Positions 36,419 to 45,884 of a stretch of DNA of 64,000 nucleotides are shown in pieces (the stretch's first letter is position 1; every line of letters starts with the position of its first letter). Both the position numbers and the translations under genes were made by a program. This DNA comes from JADFJB01 sp964464595 (GTDB taxonomy: Bacteria; Zhuqueibacterota; JdFR-76; DREG01): contig CAYXGW010000004.1 of the NCBI GenBank assembly GCA_964464595.1, forward strand, positions 70,721 to 134,720. Direction: 5' to 3'. Below the pieces are notes generated by a model that saw only the letters and a list, made by a program, of their open reading frames with translations, did no database searches and was not told where the DNA came from.

Positions 36419-39400
36419 ATGAAAGTAAAACCAGCCAAAATTGTATTCTTTTTGTTCATTTATTTTGTATTTTGATCCAACACTGCAGCTCAACAAGACA
36501 GTCTATTACAAGCTGGGTTTTCTCAAATCAAGTCCATCGCCGTTGTACCCGGGTCGAAAGGGGATGTAGACGGCAATGGCTTGATCGAGATATTCGATCT
36601 CGTACGAGCCCGGGATATTTTCATAGGCCGACTGGCTAACCCGGAGAATTCACAACTCTTTGCCGGCGATCTGGATTCAGATGGATCTATTGGCAGAAAC
36701 GATGTGGAAAAACTACGAGATATTTTGTTGTTAAAAGCAGTTCCGCCCCCTACAATTTTTACTATAAATCCTGCAGTCGCAAATATCGGCGAACAGATTA
36801 CCATCGACGGCGCGGGATTCGATCCCGTTGCAGGCAATAACATTGTCAAATTTAACAATATTGAAGCTACAGTCATATCGGCAACAGAAACGCAACTGGT
36901 TGTAAATGTGCCACAAGGCGCATCAACCGGCAGCGTAGTGGTGACTGTAAACCAACAAGCCAGCAATACGGTTAATTTTCAACTAGCGGTTTCGCCGAGT
37001 GCGCCGGTCATAACGGCGATTAATCCGGGCGCTGCATTGCGTAAACAGGAAATCAAAATTACCGGCCAAAAGTTTGGCACGGTGCGAGGAAACAGCATAT
37101 TGAGATTTGGTGATGTGGCAGCTGAAGCCGCTGATATTGTCTCATGGTCAGACATAGAAATCACCGCTGGGGTTCCGGAATCCGCCTTTCCCGGTCGGGT
37201 TACGGTTACCGTAAATGGGGAAACAAGCAATCCTTTCGAGTTTAATGTTGTGGTTGTAGAGGCAACACCGCCGGATTCTGCCGACATTGCGGAAACTGAA
37301 GATGGCATTCGTTACGTTCGCAATGAAATAATCTTGGATTTCAAAGACGACGTTGGCCTGCCAGAGATTTCCGATTTTCTTTCACAAAACGATTTAACTC
37401 AGGTGGGCATTATTTTTAGGCCCCGAATGATTCAGGCAAGGTTCGCGGATGGACGGGACCCATTTAACCTTGCGAACAGTCTGGCAGAAAATGAATTGCT
37501 TGACGGAGCCCTACCCTCGTTTCTCACTGAAAAAGATCGCGTGGTGTCGGAAAGTTACAATGCACCAATCCTAAGCACCTATAATAAATCAACTGCGACC
37601 TTCGAAGAAATAAGATATCATCACTTTGCTATGGGCACCTTCGCTGGGCACCGATTGGTAGAGGCCATATTAGAAGACGTTTCGGAGATACCAGACATAC
37701 GAGTCGCAGTGATTGATGGTGGACTTGGAGACGGTAGGTCAAGTGAACAGGAATTCGGTTCACATATTACAGATCCGACCGCAGTCGGGCTCAAAGTGGC
37801 AGCTCCAATAGGTATATTCTTTAGCGGGGTAACAACGCTTGACAAAATTGCAGACGGCTTCGACAGCCATGGGACTCAGGTTTCTGGCGCGGCAGCGGCG
37901 GCAGGCACAGTTGTGCTGGGCACAGGGAAACACATCAACCTCCGTCCGATAAAGACCACCAATAGTCTTTATCTTCAAATCGGGGGCGTAGAAATTGCAA
38001 ATTCAGATCCCAATGTTAAAGTCATAAACTTAAGCTGGGGGATTTTGACCGATCCCGTTCTAGAATTTATCTACGGAGGCGGGATATTTGGAGAAATAGG
38101 TGCTGCGGGTAAGATCGTCGTGACATCCGCCGGAAACGACGGAATCGATGCTGGTTTGCTATTTCCCAAAGTCGTGGCTCCGGACAGACCGAGAGAACCG
38201 CATGACCCCGCAATTATGGTTGTCTCCGCCACGAAAGTAGAGAAAAATAACAATGAAGTTTTTGGTGTGTCAAATTTTGGCCCAAAGATTTCCGTTAGCG
38301 CTCCCGGCTTTATTGCCGTTTTAGAAAGGGATTACACTTTATCAGTTGGTAGCGTCACTTCTTTTGCCGCACCACTGGTGTCCGGCTTGGCAGGCGAAAT
38401 GTTTCTAGTCGATAAAGTTCTTGTCCAGTCAGGCAAACGTCCTACTGAAATGACGGCAAACCAGATTATTGATATCATAGAAGCCACCGCTGATGATTTG
38501 GGTGCATCAGGCCCGGACGATTTATACGGTAATGGTAGAATCAACGTGTGGAAAGCTCTGCTTGCAGTTGCCAACGGCGGTCTCTCCACCAAAATTTCTA
38601 ACCCGGATTGGTATGGCTTTGAAATCCGCTCCTCTGTTAAAGCGCCCACTTCAGGTTTGAGTACTGCCCTGGCCGAAGGTTATAACCAGGCTCAAATCTA
38701 TATCGATGATGTACCTTTGAACGATGACGGCAATACAAACACCCCTGGTGGATCTGGAATTAAGTTTAACAAACGTGTGCCGCCAAAACGTGGGCCTTCT
38801 GGCGAATTACTTATCCCGATCCCTAACTACATAGCCGAGAATGCTCAATTCTTAAGCACGTTCAGTATAACTAATGATGAGCTTGGTCTTGCAAAAACGG
38901 CAGCCGATAAACGTTTGCAGATACAGAAAAAAGGTAAAACAACTTCCTTCCCGCCACTTTTGGATATGCCTCTTGACCTGGCAATGTTAAAAAGTGGTAT
39001 TCCCGGAATCGCAACCTATAGTGATTTTGTCTTTGCGATCCGGATTCCCCGTGTGGTAGAATTGAAGGCTTTTAAGAATGGTTCTGAACAAACTGTCTTT
39101 GATGTTGTTAATGGCGTTCCTATCCCATTTCCAATCGGGGTCGACGGCGATGAAGTGGAGATCAGCATTTCCTTTCCGGAATTCGTGCCGACCATCGCGA
39201 ATACTAATATCGCGTTTTTCGACCCAGGCGGTAACGCTCTAAACAACTTCACGCAGATTGAGAATTTCCCGGGTCAAAATATCACAAGTAAAATCAAAGT
39301 GCCGATTCATGATCGGGCTAAAACCGGCCCTGTCACCATTCGCACAAGTGATGCAAATGGAAATCGCTGGATTGATATTTCTTCGGTGAGTGATTTAATT

Positions 39401-40960
39401 GTTCCCAGGGTTGTCGGCGTCAATCCGGATGGTCTGAAAAAAGACGATCCGGTACGTATTTCGATTGACGTGCCCTATTTCAATGCCACTACCAGCAACA
39501 CCAAGATCAGGTTTCCGGGAGGCACCGAAGATGTTGTTCCTGATAATATTACCCCGGTCAACGCACCGAACTTGACCCATGTGCTGGTTTCTAAAATCCC
39601 TGAAAATTTGCAGGAAGGTCCTGTGAAAGTAACCATTACAGTGGAAGACAATCAGAAGGTTGAATTCGAAGGCGGCATTCTGCAGCTTGCCGAGAAAATC
39701 CCCTATGCGGGGAACTTTACGGTGACTAATTTTCAGATTGACGAAGGAGGGGGCGGTGGCCTGGTAAATAGAACACCCCCCGCCGGGAAGAATGTGCTGC
39801 CACTCCGTTTCACACTGAACAAAACAATTGCCCAGGACAATGGCCAGTCTATTGATGTGTATTTTCTGACTGCCCCCATTGAAAATACTTACCTGGCTAT
39901 ATTTGGGCCCACATTTACTTCAGAACTCAATAACGATTCACTGAATTTCCTGATTGAAGATGCTATTAAAGTAAGTCTCGAATTAGACCCCGGAATGCAG
40001 AAGTTGCGGGGCACATACAACTTCAATTTAGCCAATATTTTCATTGTGGAAATGGATATAGCGGCTGACAAATCGAGCATGGTGGATGGATTTAACGGCG
40101 TGTTTGCCGGCAGGCCGAAGTTCGAAAGCACGAGCGGGGACGAGATCGATGTTGAGGGTATCGAGGATGCGATTGAAAAACAGTTTTCTTTCCCCTTCGG
40201 CTTTGTGCAGGTTGACGATTTGGTGGCTCTCACAGAAGTTGACGAACAAGGTGATTCCGAATCTGAGATTGCCCTGGCAAAGCTCCTTCAACCCTCTCGT
40301 GCAATGAGGATGTTGAAAGCTGTAAATCTTCAATCAGACACCTACCTCATTTTGAGTTATTTCGTAGCCCCGGCAAGCGGAAATATGGTTACCTATCTCA
40401 TCGATGAGTCAGTGTTGCGGCCTGACGAGCCGGACATGACCGAACCGGACTCTTTCTTCCGATTTGATTTCACCAAGGGCGACGAACAGGTTACCGGCGA
40501 CATCCTTATTCATATCGAGAGGTTTGAAACGGATGAAAACAACATGGATGTTCTTAAAAAATCGGATATCAATCTTAGTTATCTCGGGCAGCAGCAAAAC
40601 GAGGACGAGGACAATGTCAACATCGTCGCTATCAACCCCACTCCGGAGCTGGGTTTTCCGGGTGTAGCAGGAAATACGGTTGTAATGAAAAAAGTAAACG
40701 TCTACTACAATTACGCCTCGGGAGACGTTGGAAGCATTGTTCTGCGGGCATTTAAGAACAACGATCCGGGCATGGTATTGGCGGAGGATATGAAACCGAT
40801 CGTCTTTGCCACCAGGCACTCCGGTTTCGTAGTGTTCGAAGCGTTCTCTATCCCCAACGTTACACAGGATGTAACGACGATTTCTATCGTGGCCGGGATA
40901 AAACCTGCCGGTGCAACCGTCTTTATAGCGGAAAGCCCGGTGATTAGTTATTCGAGGTAA
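36419..40960 (+). CDS. Dockerin - 2x IPT/TIG - subtilisin-like serine protease (in-frame TGA in the signal peptide)
   Basis: ATG 36419 (GAGG upstream) encodes MKVKPAKIVFFLFIYFVF and then meets TGA at 36473-36475. The same frame continues SNTAAQQDSLLQAG without any other stop to 40960. An unlikely TTG at 36581 would cut a domain in half. After the signal come a type I dockerin with two Ca loops (DVDGNGLIEIFDLVRARDI; DLDSDGSIGRNDVEKLRDIL) and two IPT/TIG domains (PTIFTINPAVANIGEQITI; PVITAINPGAALRKQEIKI). An I9-like region precedes an S8 domain with Asp (VAVIDGG, codon 37715), His (DSHGTQVSGAA, 37868) and Ser (VTSFAAPLVSG, 38360). The last 700 residues are beta-rich and have no T9SS sorting domain. 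Confidence 0.88.
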
Positions 40961-41077
40961 TCGAAGCACACAGAGAGGTGTGGAAATTTGAGGCGTCGGA
41001 GCGAATAAAGTCGAATGATAAAAATTTTAAAAATCATGCAAATTCTATTAACATCAAAAATAATCAAAAACTGAATA

Positions 41078-42814
41078 ATGAGAATACCAATGATTAAAAA
41101 GCGCAATAACATATTTAAAGGCATTTTAATTGTGAGTCTGTTTTGGTGCAATATCGTATTCGGCCAGAATACAACTCTGACTGTAGAAAATGCATCAGGG
41201 CCGCCCGGGAGCGTCAATAACATTCTCTCGATCTCCCTGGAAAACCAGGAAACGGTAACCGGCCTGATGTTTAAACTGAACTACGATCCGGCCATTCTTA
41301 TTCCTGCAAATGTTTCTACAGCCAATCGCACCCAGGACCAATCAGGATTGGGTTTCAGTATGCCTGCAGATGGTGAGCTGTTAATCACCCTGTTCGATTT
41401 TGATGGAAATAACATTTCGCCATCATCCGGCGATATTTTACAAATTTCATTCCAGATTTCGGCCACTGCTGCCCCGGGGCAGACGCCAATTACCCTAACC
41501 GAAACGGCGCTTTCCAGCACAACTTATCAAGCGATATCCACAACAGTGCAAAATGGCTCCTTCGAGGTAACCGCTACACAAGTTTTGCAGCCGCCATTAA
41601 ATCTAACTGCGGAGAATGTCAGCGGGAATGTCAAATTGAATTGGGAAAGTCCAGGATCTATTACCAATGGGACTGAACTCAGCTTCGATGATGGTACCTT
41701 TGAGAACTCTCTTGGTTTTAACGACGGTCAAGGCGAGTTGGTAAACGGGCCATTCGTTCCTCCGGCTTATCCTGCAACACTTACAGCTGCAAGATTTATA
41801 ACAGATGGCAGCCAGCTCGGTGACCTGGTTTTTCTGACAGTATACGTGGATTCCTCAGGCACTGCAACCCGCCCGGAAGAAACCGATTACGATGATTTTA
41901 CCGACGATATAACCATTGAGAGCGACTCGGTATTCCAAACTGTGGATATGTCAGATCTTGAAATAAAACTTCCGCAAGGGAGTAGTTTTTTTGTCGGTGT
42001 TTTTCAAATTGAAGATGATAATATGAGCCTTGGTTTGGATGAGGATGCTCCGGATGGCAATGCATTTTTTGGTGATGGCTTTGTTTTTTCACCCTTGACT
42101 GCTGCGAACTTTCATGGCGTGCTTGGCATACGAGCAATTGTTGATGTTTCGAATTCCGGTAACGCATCACCGAAAATTGTCGAGTTGAAGCCGCGTGCAG
42201 TAGATTTCAAACAAAAACCAACCGTAAGTGTAAGGCACAAACCTTCGGTATCGTCTGAGCATTCTTCTTTTCAAAAAATCCTAAACAAGACACAAAGTGG
42301 TCCGCTATCGTTTAACATTTATCGTTCCACTTCACCGAATGCTGCGAGGACCGGAACCTTGATTGCAAATGTGGATGGCAGCACTACTACATTCGAAGAT
42401 TTATCCCCGCCGGTCGCAACCCAGTATTACCAGGTAACGGCCAAGTATGATGTGGGCGAAAGCCTTCCATCCAACGAAGTAAGTGTGGTCATAACCTCTG
42501 TCGGCCCGGTTACCACTCAAACTATTCCTGAAACCTTTGCGTTATTGCAAAATTATCCCAACCCATTTAATCCGACAACTGAGATCAGCTATAACATTCC
42601 ATCTGGGTTTCAAGAAACAGTAACGTTGACAATCTACGACCTTTCCGGCAAGAAAATCCGAACACTAGTTAATCAAAAACAGGGAGTTGGCTCATACCAG
42701 GTTCTTTGGAATGGCACAAACGACCTGGGACAACCAATGGCTAGCGGCGTGTTTATGTATAAATTACAAGCTGGTTCATTTAGCCAGAGTCGTAAAATGT
42801 TGTTGTTGAAGTAG
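41078..42814 (+). CDS. Cohesin-domain protein with T9SS type-A sorting domain
   Basis: 578 residues; ATG 41078 or 41090 (MIKKRNNIFKG). Signal peptide ends IVFGQ. Residues about 30-165 have the cohesin pattern: TVENASGPPGSVNNILSISL, GLMFKLNYDPAILIPANVS, ELLITLFDFDGNNISPSSGD, ILQISFQISATAAPGQTPIT. A PPLNLTAENVSGNVKLNWES linker and a second beta domain follow, then an FN3-like domain (FNIYRSTSPNAARTG) and the sorting domain LQNYPNPFNPTTEISYNIP ending LQAGSFSQSRKMLLLK. Cohesins bind dockerins with high affinity, and the preceding gene carries a dockerin. The protein would be displayed on the surface by T9SS and could anchor the protease. A broken copy of its 3' part lies at 44909-45151. Confidence 0.85.
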   Translation: MRIPMIKKRNNIFKGILIVSLFWCNIVFGQNTTLTVENASGPPGSVNNILSISLENQETVTGLMFKLNYDPAILIPANVSTANRTQDQSGLGFSMPADGELLITLFDFDGNNISPSSGDILQISFQISATAAPGQTPITLTETALSSTTYQAISTTVQNGSFEVTATQVLQPPLNLTAENVSGNVKLNWESPGSITNGTELSFDDGTFENSLGFNDGQGELVNGPFVPPAYPATLTAARFITDGSQLGDLVFLTVYVDSSGTATRPEETDYDDFTDDITIESDSVFQTVDMSDLEIKLPQGSSFFVGVFQIEDDNMSLGLDEDAPDGNAFFGDGFVFSPLTAANFHGVLGIRAIVDVSNSGNASPKIVELKPRAVDFKQKPTVSVRHKPSVSSEHSSFQKILNKTQSGPLSFNIYRSTSPNAARTGTLIANVDGSTTTFEDLSPPVATQYYQVTAKYDVGESLPSNEVSVVITSVGPVTTQTIPETFALLQNYPNPFNPTTEISYNIPSGFQETVTLTIYDLSGKKIRTLVNQKQGVGSYQVLWNGTNDLGQPMASGVFMYKLQAGSFSQSRKMLLLK

Positions 42815-42916
42815 GGTTGGGTTTGTAAAGCCAAAGCTGTCACTGTATTGAAGTGATCTAAAAAGGAAAGACAAAATGACCCGGAGATCCAAATCTTAAA
42901 TTAAGGAGAAATAACC

Positions 42917-44908
42917 ATGAAAAATGCAACTCTGAGTTTAACCTGTTTAGTATTATTGGTTGTGTCTCTAACGCCGCAGCTCTCGCACGCACAGACTGGC
43001 ACCCCGAAACTGGTGCTTCGGGAAATCATACATGGAATTCCCGGGGGCTGGCCCAAATATGATAGACCTCCCGATAAGATAGAACTAAACGCCAACAACG
43101 GATTTGTTGAATTTAGCAGAGAGTGGCGGCCCAAAGGCACCATCGAATCATACCGATTTACTTATCAATTCGATCGAGATATGAATGTCCTCGAATTTTC
43201 AAGTGAATATCCTTTCGAAATTAATCTCAAACCGCTGACCGAGCCACACACTCCTTTAACTAGTCCACCACATGGAATAGGTACACACGACGATGGGAAT
43301 ATTTCTTACTTAAAAACTAAGCTGATTAAAGACAAGCAGTGGAAATATCCCGAAACCAGAGGGTATTGGATTGGTGGAGGAAGTCCCAACGTTTATGCCT
43401 ATTCCGGCACCTATAATTCTCCTGTGGGACCTCATAGGTCAAAATTCGTTACCAAATTCCCCCCTGGAAAGACGGACAGCAGAAGACATACATGGATGTA
43501 TTTCAAAATAGTCGCAGCTGGACCAGGTTACAAAAATGGATTTGCTTACGATTTAATTTTCGTTTACGAACGGCTGGACTCATATGATCAGGTGGTCACA
43601 GGTACGATCACAGCCAAGGGTACGGACACAGGATCAGATGGGACTATAATGCTTCCACCAGACATCCCATTCGTCCAGCTCCCGCCGCCTGGCGGTGCGG
43701 GTATGGGCGACTGGAAAGTGGATTACGGCAAATATGAAGTGGATGGCGGCGTCATTAATGCCAGCCCGGCAGGCGATGGTAAAACCAGCTATTACATCGC
43801 GCCTGGCGCTTTTATTGGAAACTGGAGCGGCCGACGCGGTTTGGTCTTTGACAAAAAGAGCTGGGGTGGCACCTATTACGGCCCGGACTCTTACGCAGCC
43901 TATGGCGATGTTGTCATCAAAAGCGGAAACAAGAGTGCACGTTACGACATTAACCGCGACCATTCCAAAAACTGGCGAACCTACCGGATAGCGCTCTCGG
44001 ATCGCGGTTGGATATTTTCCGGTGGCGCCACGTCACTAGCCGATATTGTGCCCAATGTCACAGAGTTAAAAATCCGCGCCGAATACGGTGCCGGTACCGA
44101 CTATTCGGCACTTCGCCGCGTCAAGTTTGCGTACGGCGCGGCAGGAACAACCCCTATGACCCATGGGGGGGTCACGGACCAAACACAAGAACAACCCGAA
44201 TCAACCACAAACGCGACTACCTCAATAGCGAGGGTCACCTGGGACCAGATCCTCAGCGGTAAGTGGGGCAGCTCGACCGGCAAGGGCTACGAGCTGAAAA
44301 GCGGCGACTTCTTTCGTAACGGCTATATTAACATGCGACTGAGCTGCCGGCAGAACATTGAGAAGAGGACGGTCACTCCGGTGTTCGACTGCAGCGGCGA
44401 AAGGTACAACAACAAGGGCGAGGCCCAGGGGGCGTACGAGGGCAAGCTCTACTTCCTACGGGGAGAGAAGTGGTACCTCGAAGGGAAGTACAACTACGAC
44501 AGCAAGCCGGATTCCTGGTACGGGTGGAACTTCAGCAAGAAGGACGCGTCGATCACGCAAATTGGCGCCGGCTATGCAACGATAAGCCCAGGCCTGACTG
44601 CCGCCGAGATCCTGAACGGCCAGTGGGGCAGTTCGACCGGCAAAGGCTACGAGTTGAAAAACGGCGACTTCCATCGTAACGGCTATATTAACATGCGACT
44701 GAGTTGCCGGCAGAACCTCGAGAAGAGGACGGTCACTCCGGTGTTCGACTGCAGCGGCGACTGGTACAACAGCAAGGGCGAGGCCGAGGGTGCGTACGAA
44801 GGTAAGCTCTACTTCCTACGGGGAGAGAAGTGGCACCTCGAAGGGAAGTACAAATACGACAGCCACCCGGATTCCTGGTACGCGTGGAACTTCAGCAAGA
44901 AGAAATAG
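42917..44908 (+). CDS. Secreted protein with laminin-B-like domain and two tandem C-terminal modules
   Basis: 663 residues, GGAGA 9 nt before the ATG. Signal peptide ends LSHAQ. Residues about 30-240 are unique. About 250-410 resemble a laminin-B/IV domain (WKVDYGKYEVDGGVINASP, YYIAPGAFIGNWSGRRGLVF, WRTYRIALSDRGWIF). Two near-identical 100-residue modules follow (GSSTGKGYELKSGDFFRNGY, MRLSCRQNIEKRTVTPVFDC). From about 43.6 kb on, the GC content is clearly higher than in the neighbouring genes, suggesting acquisition. There is no T9SS sorting domain. The stop codon lies directly at the junction with the cohesin-gene relic. Confidence 0.75.
   Translation: MKNATLSLTCLVLLVVSLTPQLSHAQTGTPKLVLREIIHGIPGGWPKYDRPPDKIELNANNGFVEFSREWRPKGTIESYRFTYQFDRDMNVLEFSSEYPFEINLKPLTEPHTPLTSPPHGIGTHDDGNISYLKTKLIKDKQWKYPETRGYWIGGGSPNVYAYSGTYNSPVGPHRSKFVTKFPPGKTDSRRHTWMYFKIVAAGPGYKNGFAYDLIFVYERLDSYDQVVTGTITAKGTDTGSDGTIMLPPDIPFVQLPPPGGAGMGDWKVDYGKYEVDGGVINASPAGDGKTSYYIAPGAFIGNWSGRRGLVFDKKSWGGTYYGPDSYAAYGDVVIKSGNKSARYDINRDHSKNWRTYRIALSDRGWIFSGGATSLADIVPNVTELKIRAEYGAGTDYSALRRVKFAYGAAGTTPMTHGGVTDQTQEQPESTTNATTSIARVTWDQILSGKWGSSTGKGYELKSGDFFRNGYINMRLSCRQNIEKRTVTPVFDCSGERYNNKGEAQGAYEGKLYFLRGEKWYLEGKYNYDSKPDSWYGWNFSKKDASITQIGAGYATISPGLTAAEILNGQWGSSTGKGYELKNGDFHRNGYINMRLSCRQNLEKRTVTPVFDCSGDWYNSKGEAEGAYEGKLYFLRGEKWHLEGKYKYDSHPDSWYAWNFSKKK
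44242..44906 (+). repeat. Two tandem ~350-bp coding modules, near-identical
   Basis: Copies start at about 44242 and 44594, sharing GGGGCAGYTCGACCGGCAA, then most of the next 250 bases with only scattered, mainly third-position changes. They encode the KGYEL...WYAWNFSKK modules of the laminin-B-like protein. High nucleotide identity points to a recent duplication or to gene conversion. Confidence 0.85.
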
Positions 44909-45151
44909 GGAGTAGCTTTTTTGTCGGTGTTTTTCAAATTGAAGAAGATAATATGAACCTTGGTTTGGATGAGGATGCTCCGGATGGCAATGCAATTTTT
45001 GGTGATAGCTTTCGTTTTTCATTTTTGACTGCTGCGAACCTTTTGGCGTGCTTAGCATACGAGCAATTGTTGATGTTTCCAATTCCGATAACGCACCAAA
45101 TTACAAGCCGGTTCGTTTAACCGGGCCCGCAAGATGTTGTTATTAAAGTAG
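44909..45151 (+). pseudogene. Relic of a second cohesin/T9SS gene (internal and C-terminal fragments)
   Basis: From GGGAGTAGC on, this segment matches 41978-42165 (GSSFFVGVFQIE, DNMNLGLDEDAPDGNA) with about 90% base identity and one lost base. It then jumps to the match of 42765-42818, encoding the end of the sorting domain (KLQAG...KMLLLK and stop). About 590 bases between the two parts are missing and there is no start. So a tandem copy of the cohesin gene once stood here and its 5' part was replaced by the preceding gene. Confidence 0.85.
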
Positions 45152-45314
45152 GGGTGTAATAAAAGTACGGATGAATTGTCTTTTAGGTTTTATGGACATT
45201 TTCCTTTATAAAATTTGCTTCTTTAAATGAGTTTTTATATTTACATTGATAATTATAATTACATTAAGTACAAAAGAATAATCATAACAAACACTATTCA
45301 AAAAAGGAATCCAC

Positions 45315-45884
45315 TTGAAGATTCATTTATCAAAACGTAGAATTATTTTAGATGGCTTGATTCTTAGCTCAGCGTTTATGTTTGTTGCATTTATGGGGTT
45401 ATATATTGATGCCAGGTTATGGATCCAGGATTATCCTCCGGAAATCCAGGCAGTGGTAGGTGAATCATTTGTTGCTCCGGTTTATGGAAGTGTAATCTTT
45501 GGACTTATATTTATTGGCATTGTGTTTGGTGGATTACTCATTTCAAATCATTTATTGAAAAAAGAATTGGGGAATCGATTTTCGTTCTCAACTTCCTTTG
45601 TGCATACATTCATTTTATTTTGGATTATCAACGCTGCCGATGTGTTTATTCTCGATTGGCTGATTTTTGTTACTATTCAACCGGATTTTGTTATCCTGCC
45701 TGGTACCGAAGGAATGGCCGAATATAAGGATTATTATTTTCATTTTAAAGGCAGTTTTCTGAGTTGGACGCCCTGGCTGGGTGCTATTATCATTAGCGGG
45801 ATTATTGCTGGAATTTCGAACATTAAAAAAAGACCCATTAAAAAATCTGAAAAAAAGTTTATCAAGGAGAGTTATCCATGTTAA
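45315..45884 (+). CDS. Four-TM integral membrane protein, unknown function
   Basis: 189 residues with TM segments at about 10-32, 50-78, 92-118 and 150-172. The loop between TM1 and TM2 has RLWIQDYPPEIQAVVG. The basic tail KKRPIKKSEKKF is probably cytoplasmic. It overlaps the S9 peptidase start by 7 nt and is translationally coupled to it. The overall look resembles small conserved membrane proteins of Bacillota and the FCB group; no function is known to me. Confidence 0.7.
   Translation: MKIHLSKRRIILDGLILSSAFMFVAFMGLYIDARLWIQDYPPEIQAVVGESFVAPVYGSVIFGLIFIGIVFGGLLISNHLLKKELGNRFSFSTSFVHTFILFWIINAADVFILDWLIFVTIQPDFVILPGTEGMAEYKDYYFHFKGSFLSWTPWLGAIIISGIIAGISNIKKRPIKKSEKKFIKESYPC

Noticed and set aside
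36581..36600. TTG 36581 as the start of the subtilase gene
   Set aside because: It would begin inside the first dockerin loop, without a signal peptide or ribosome site.
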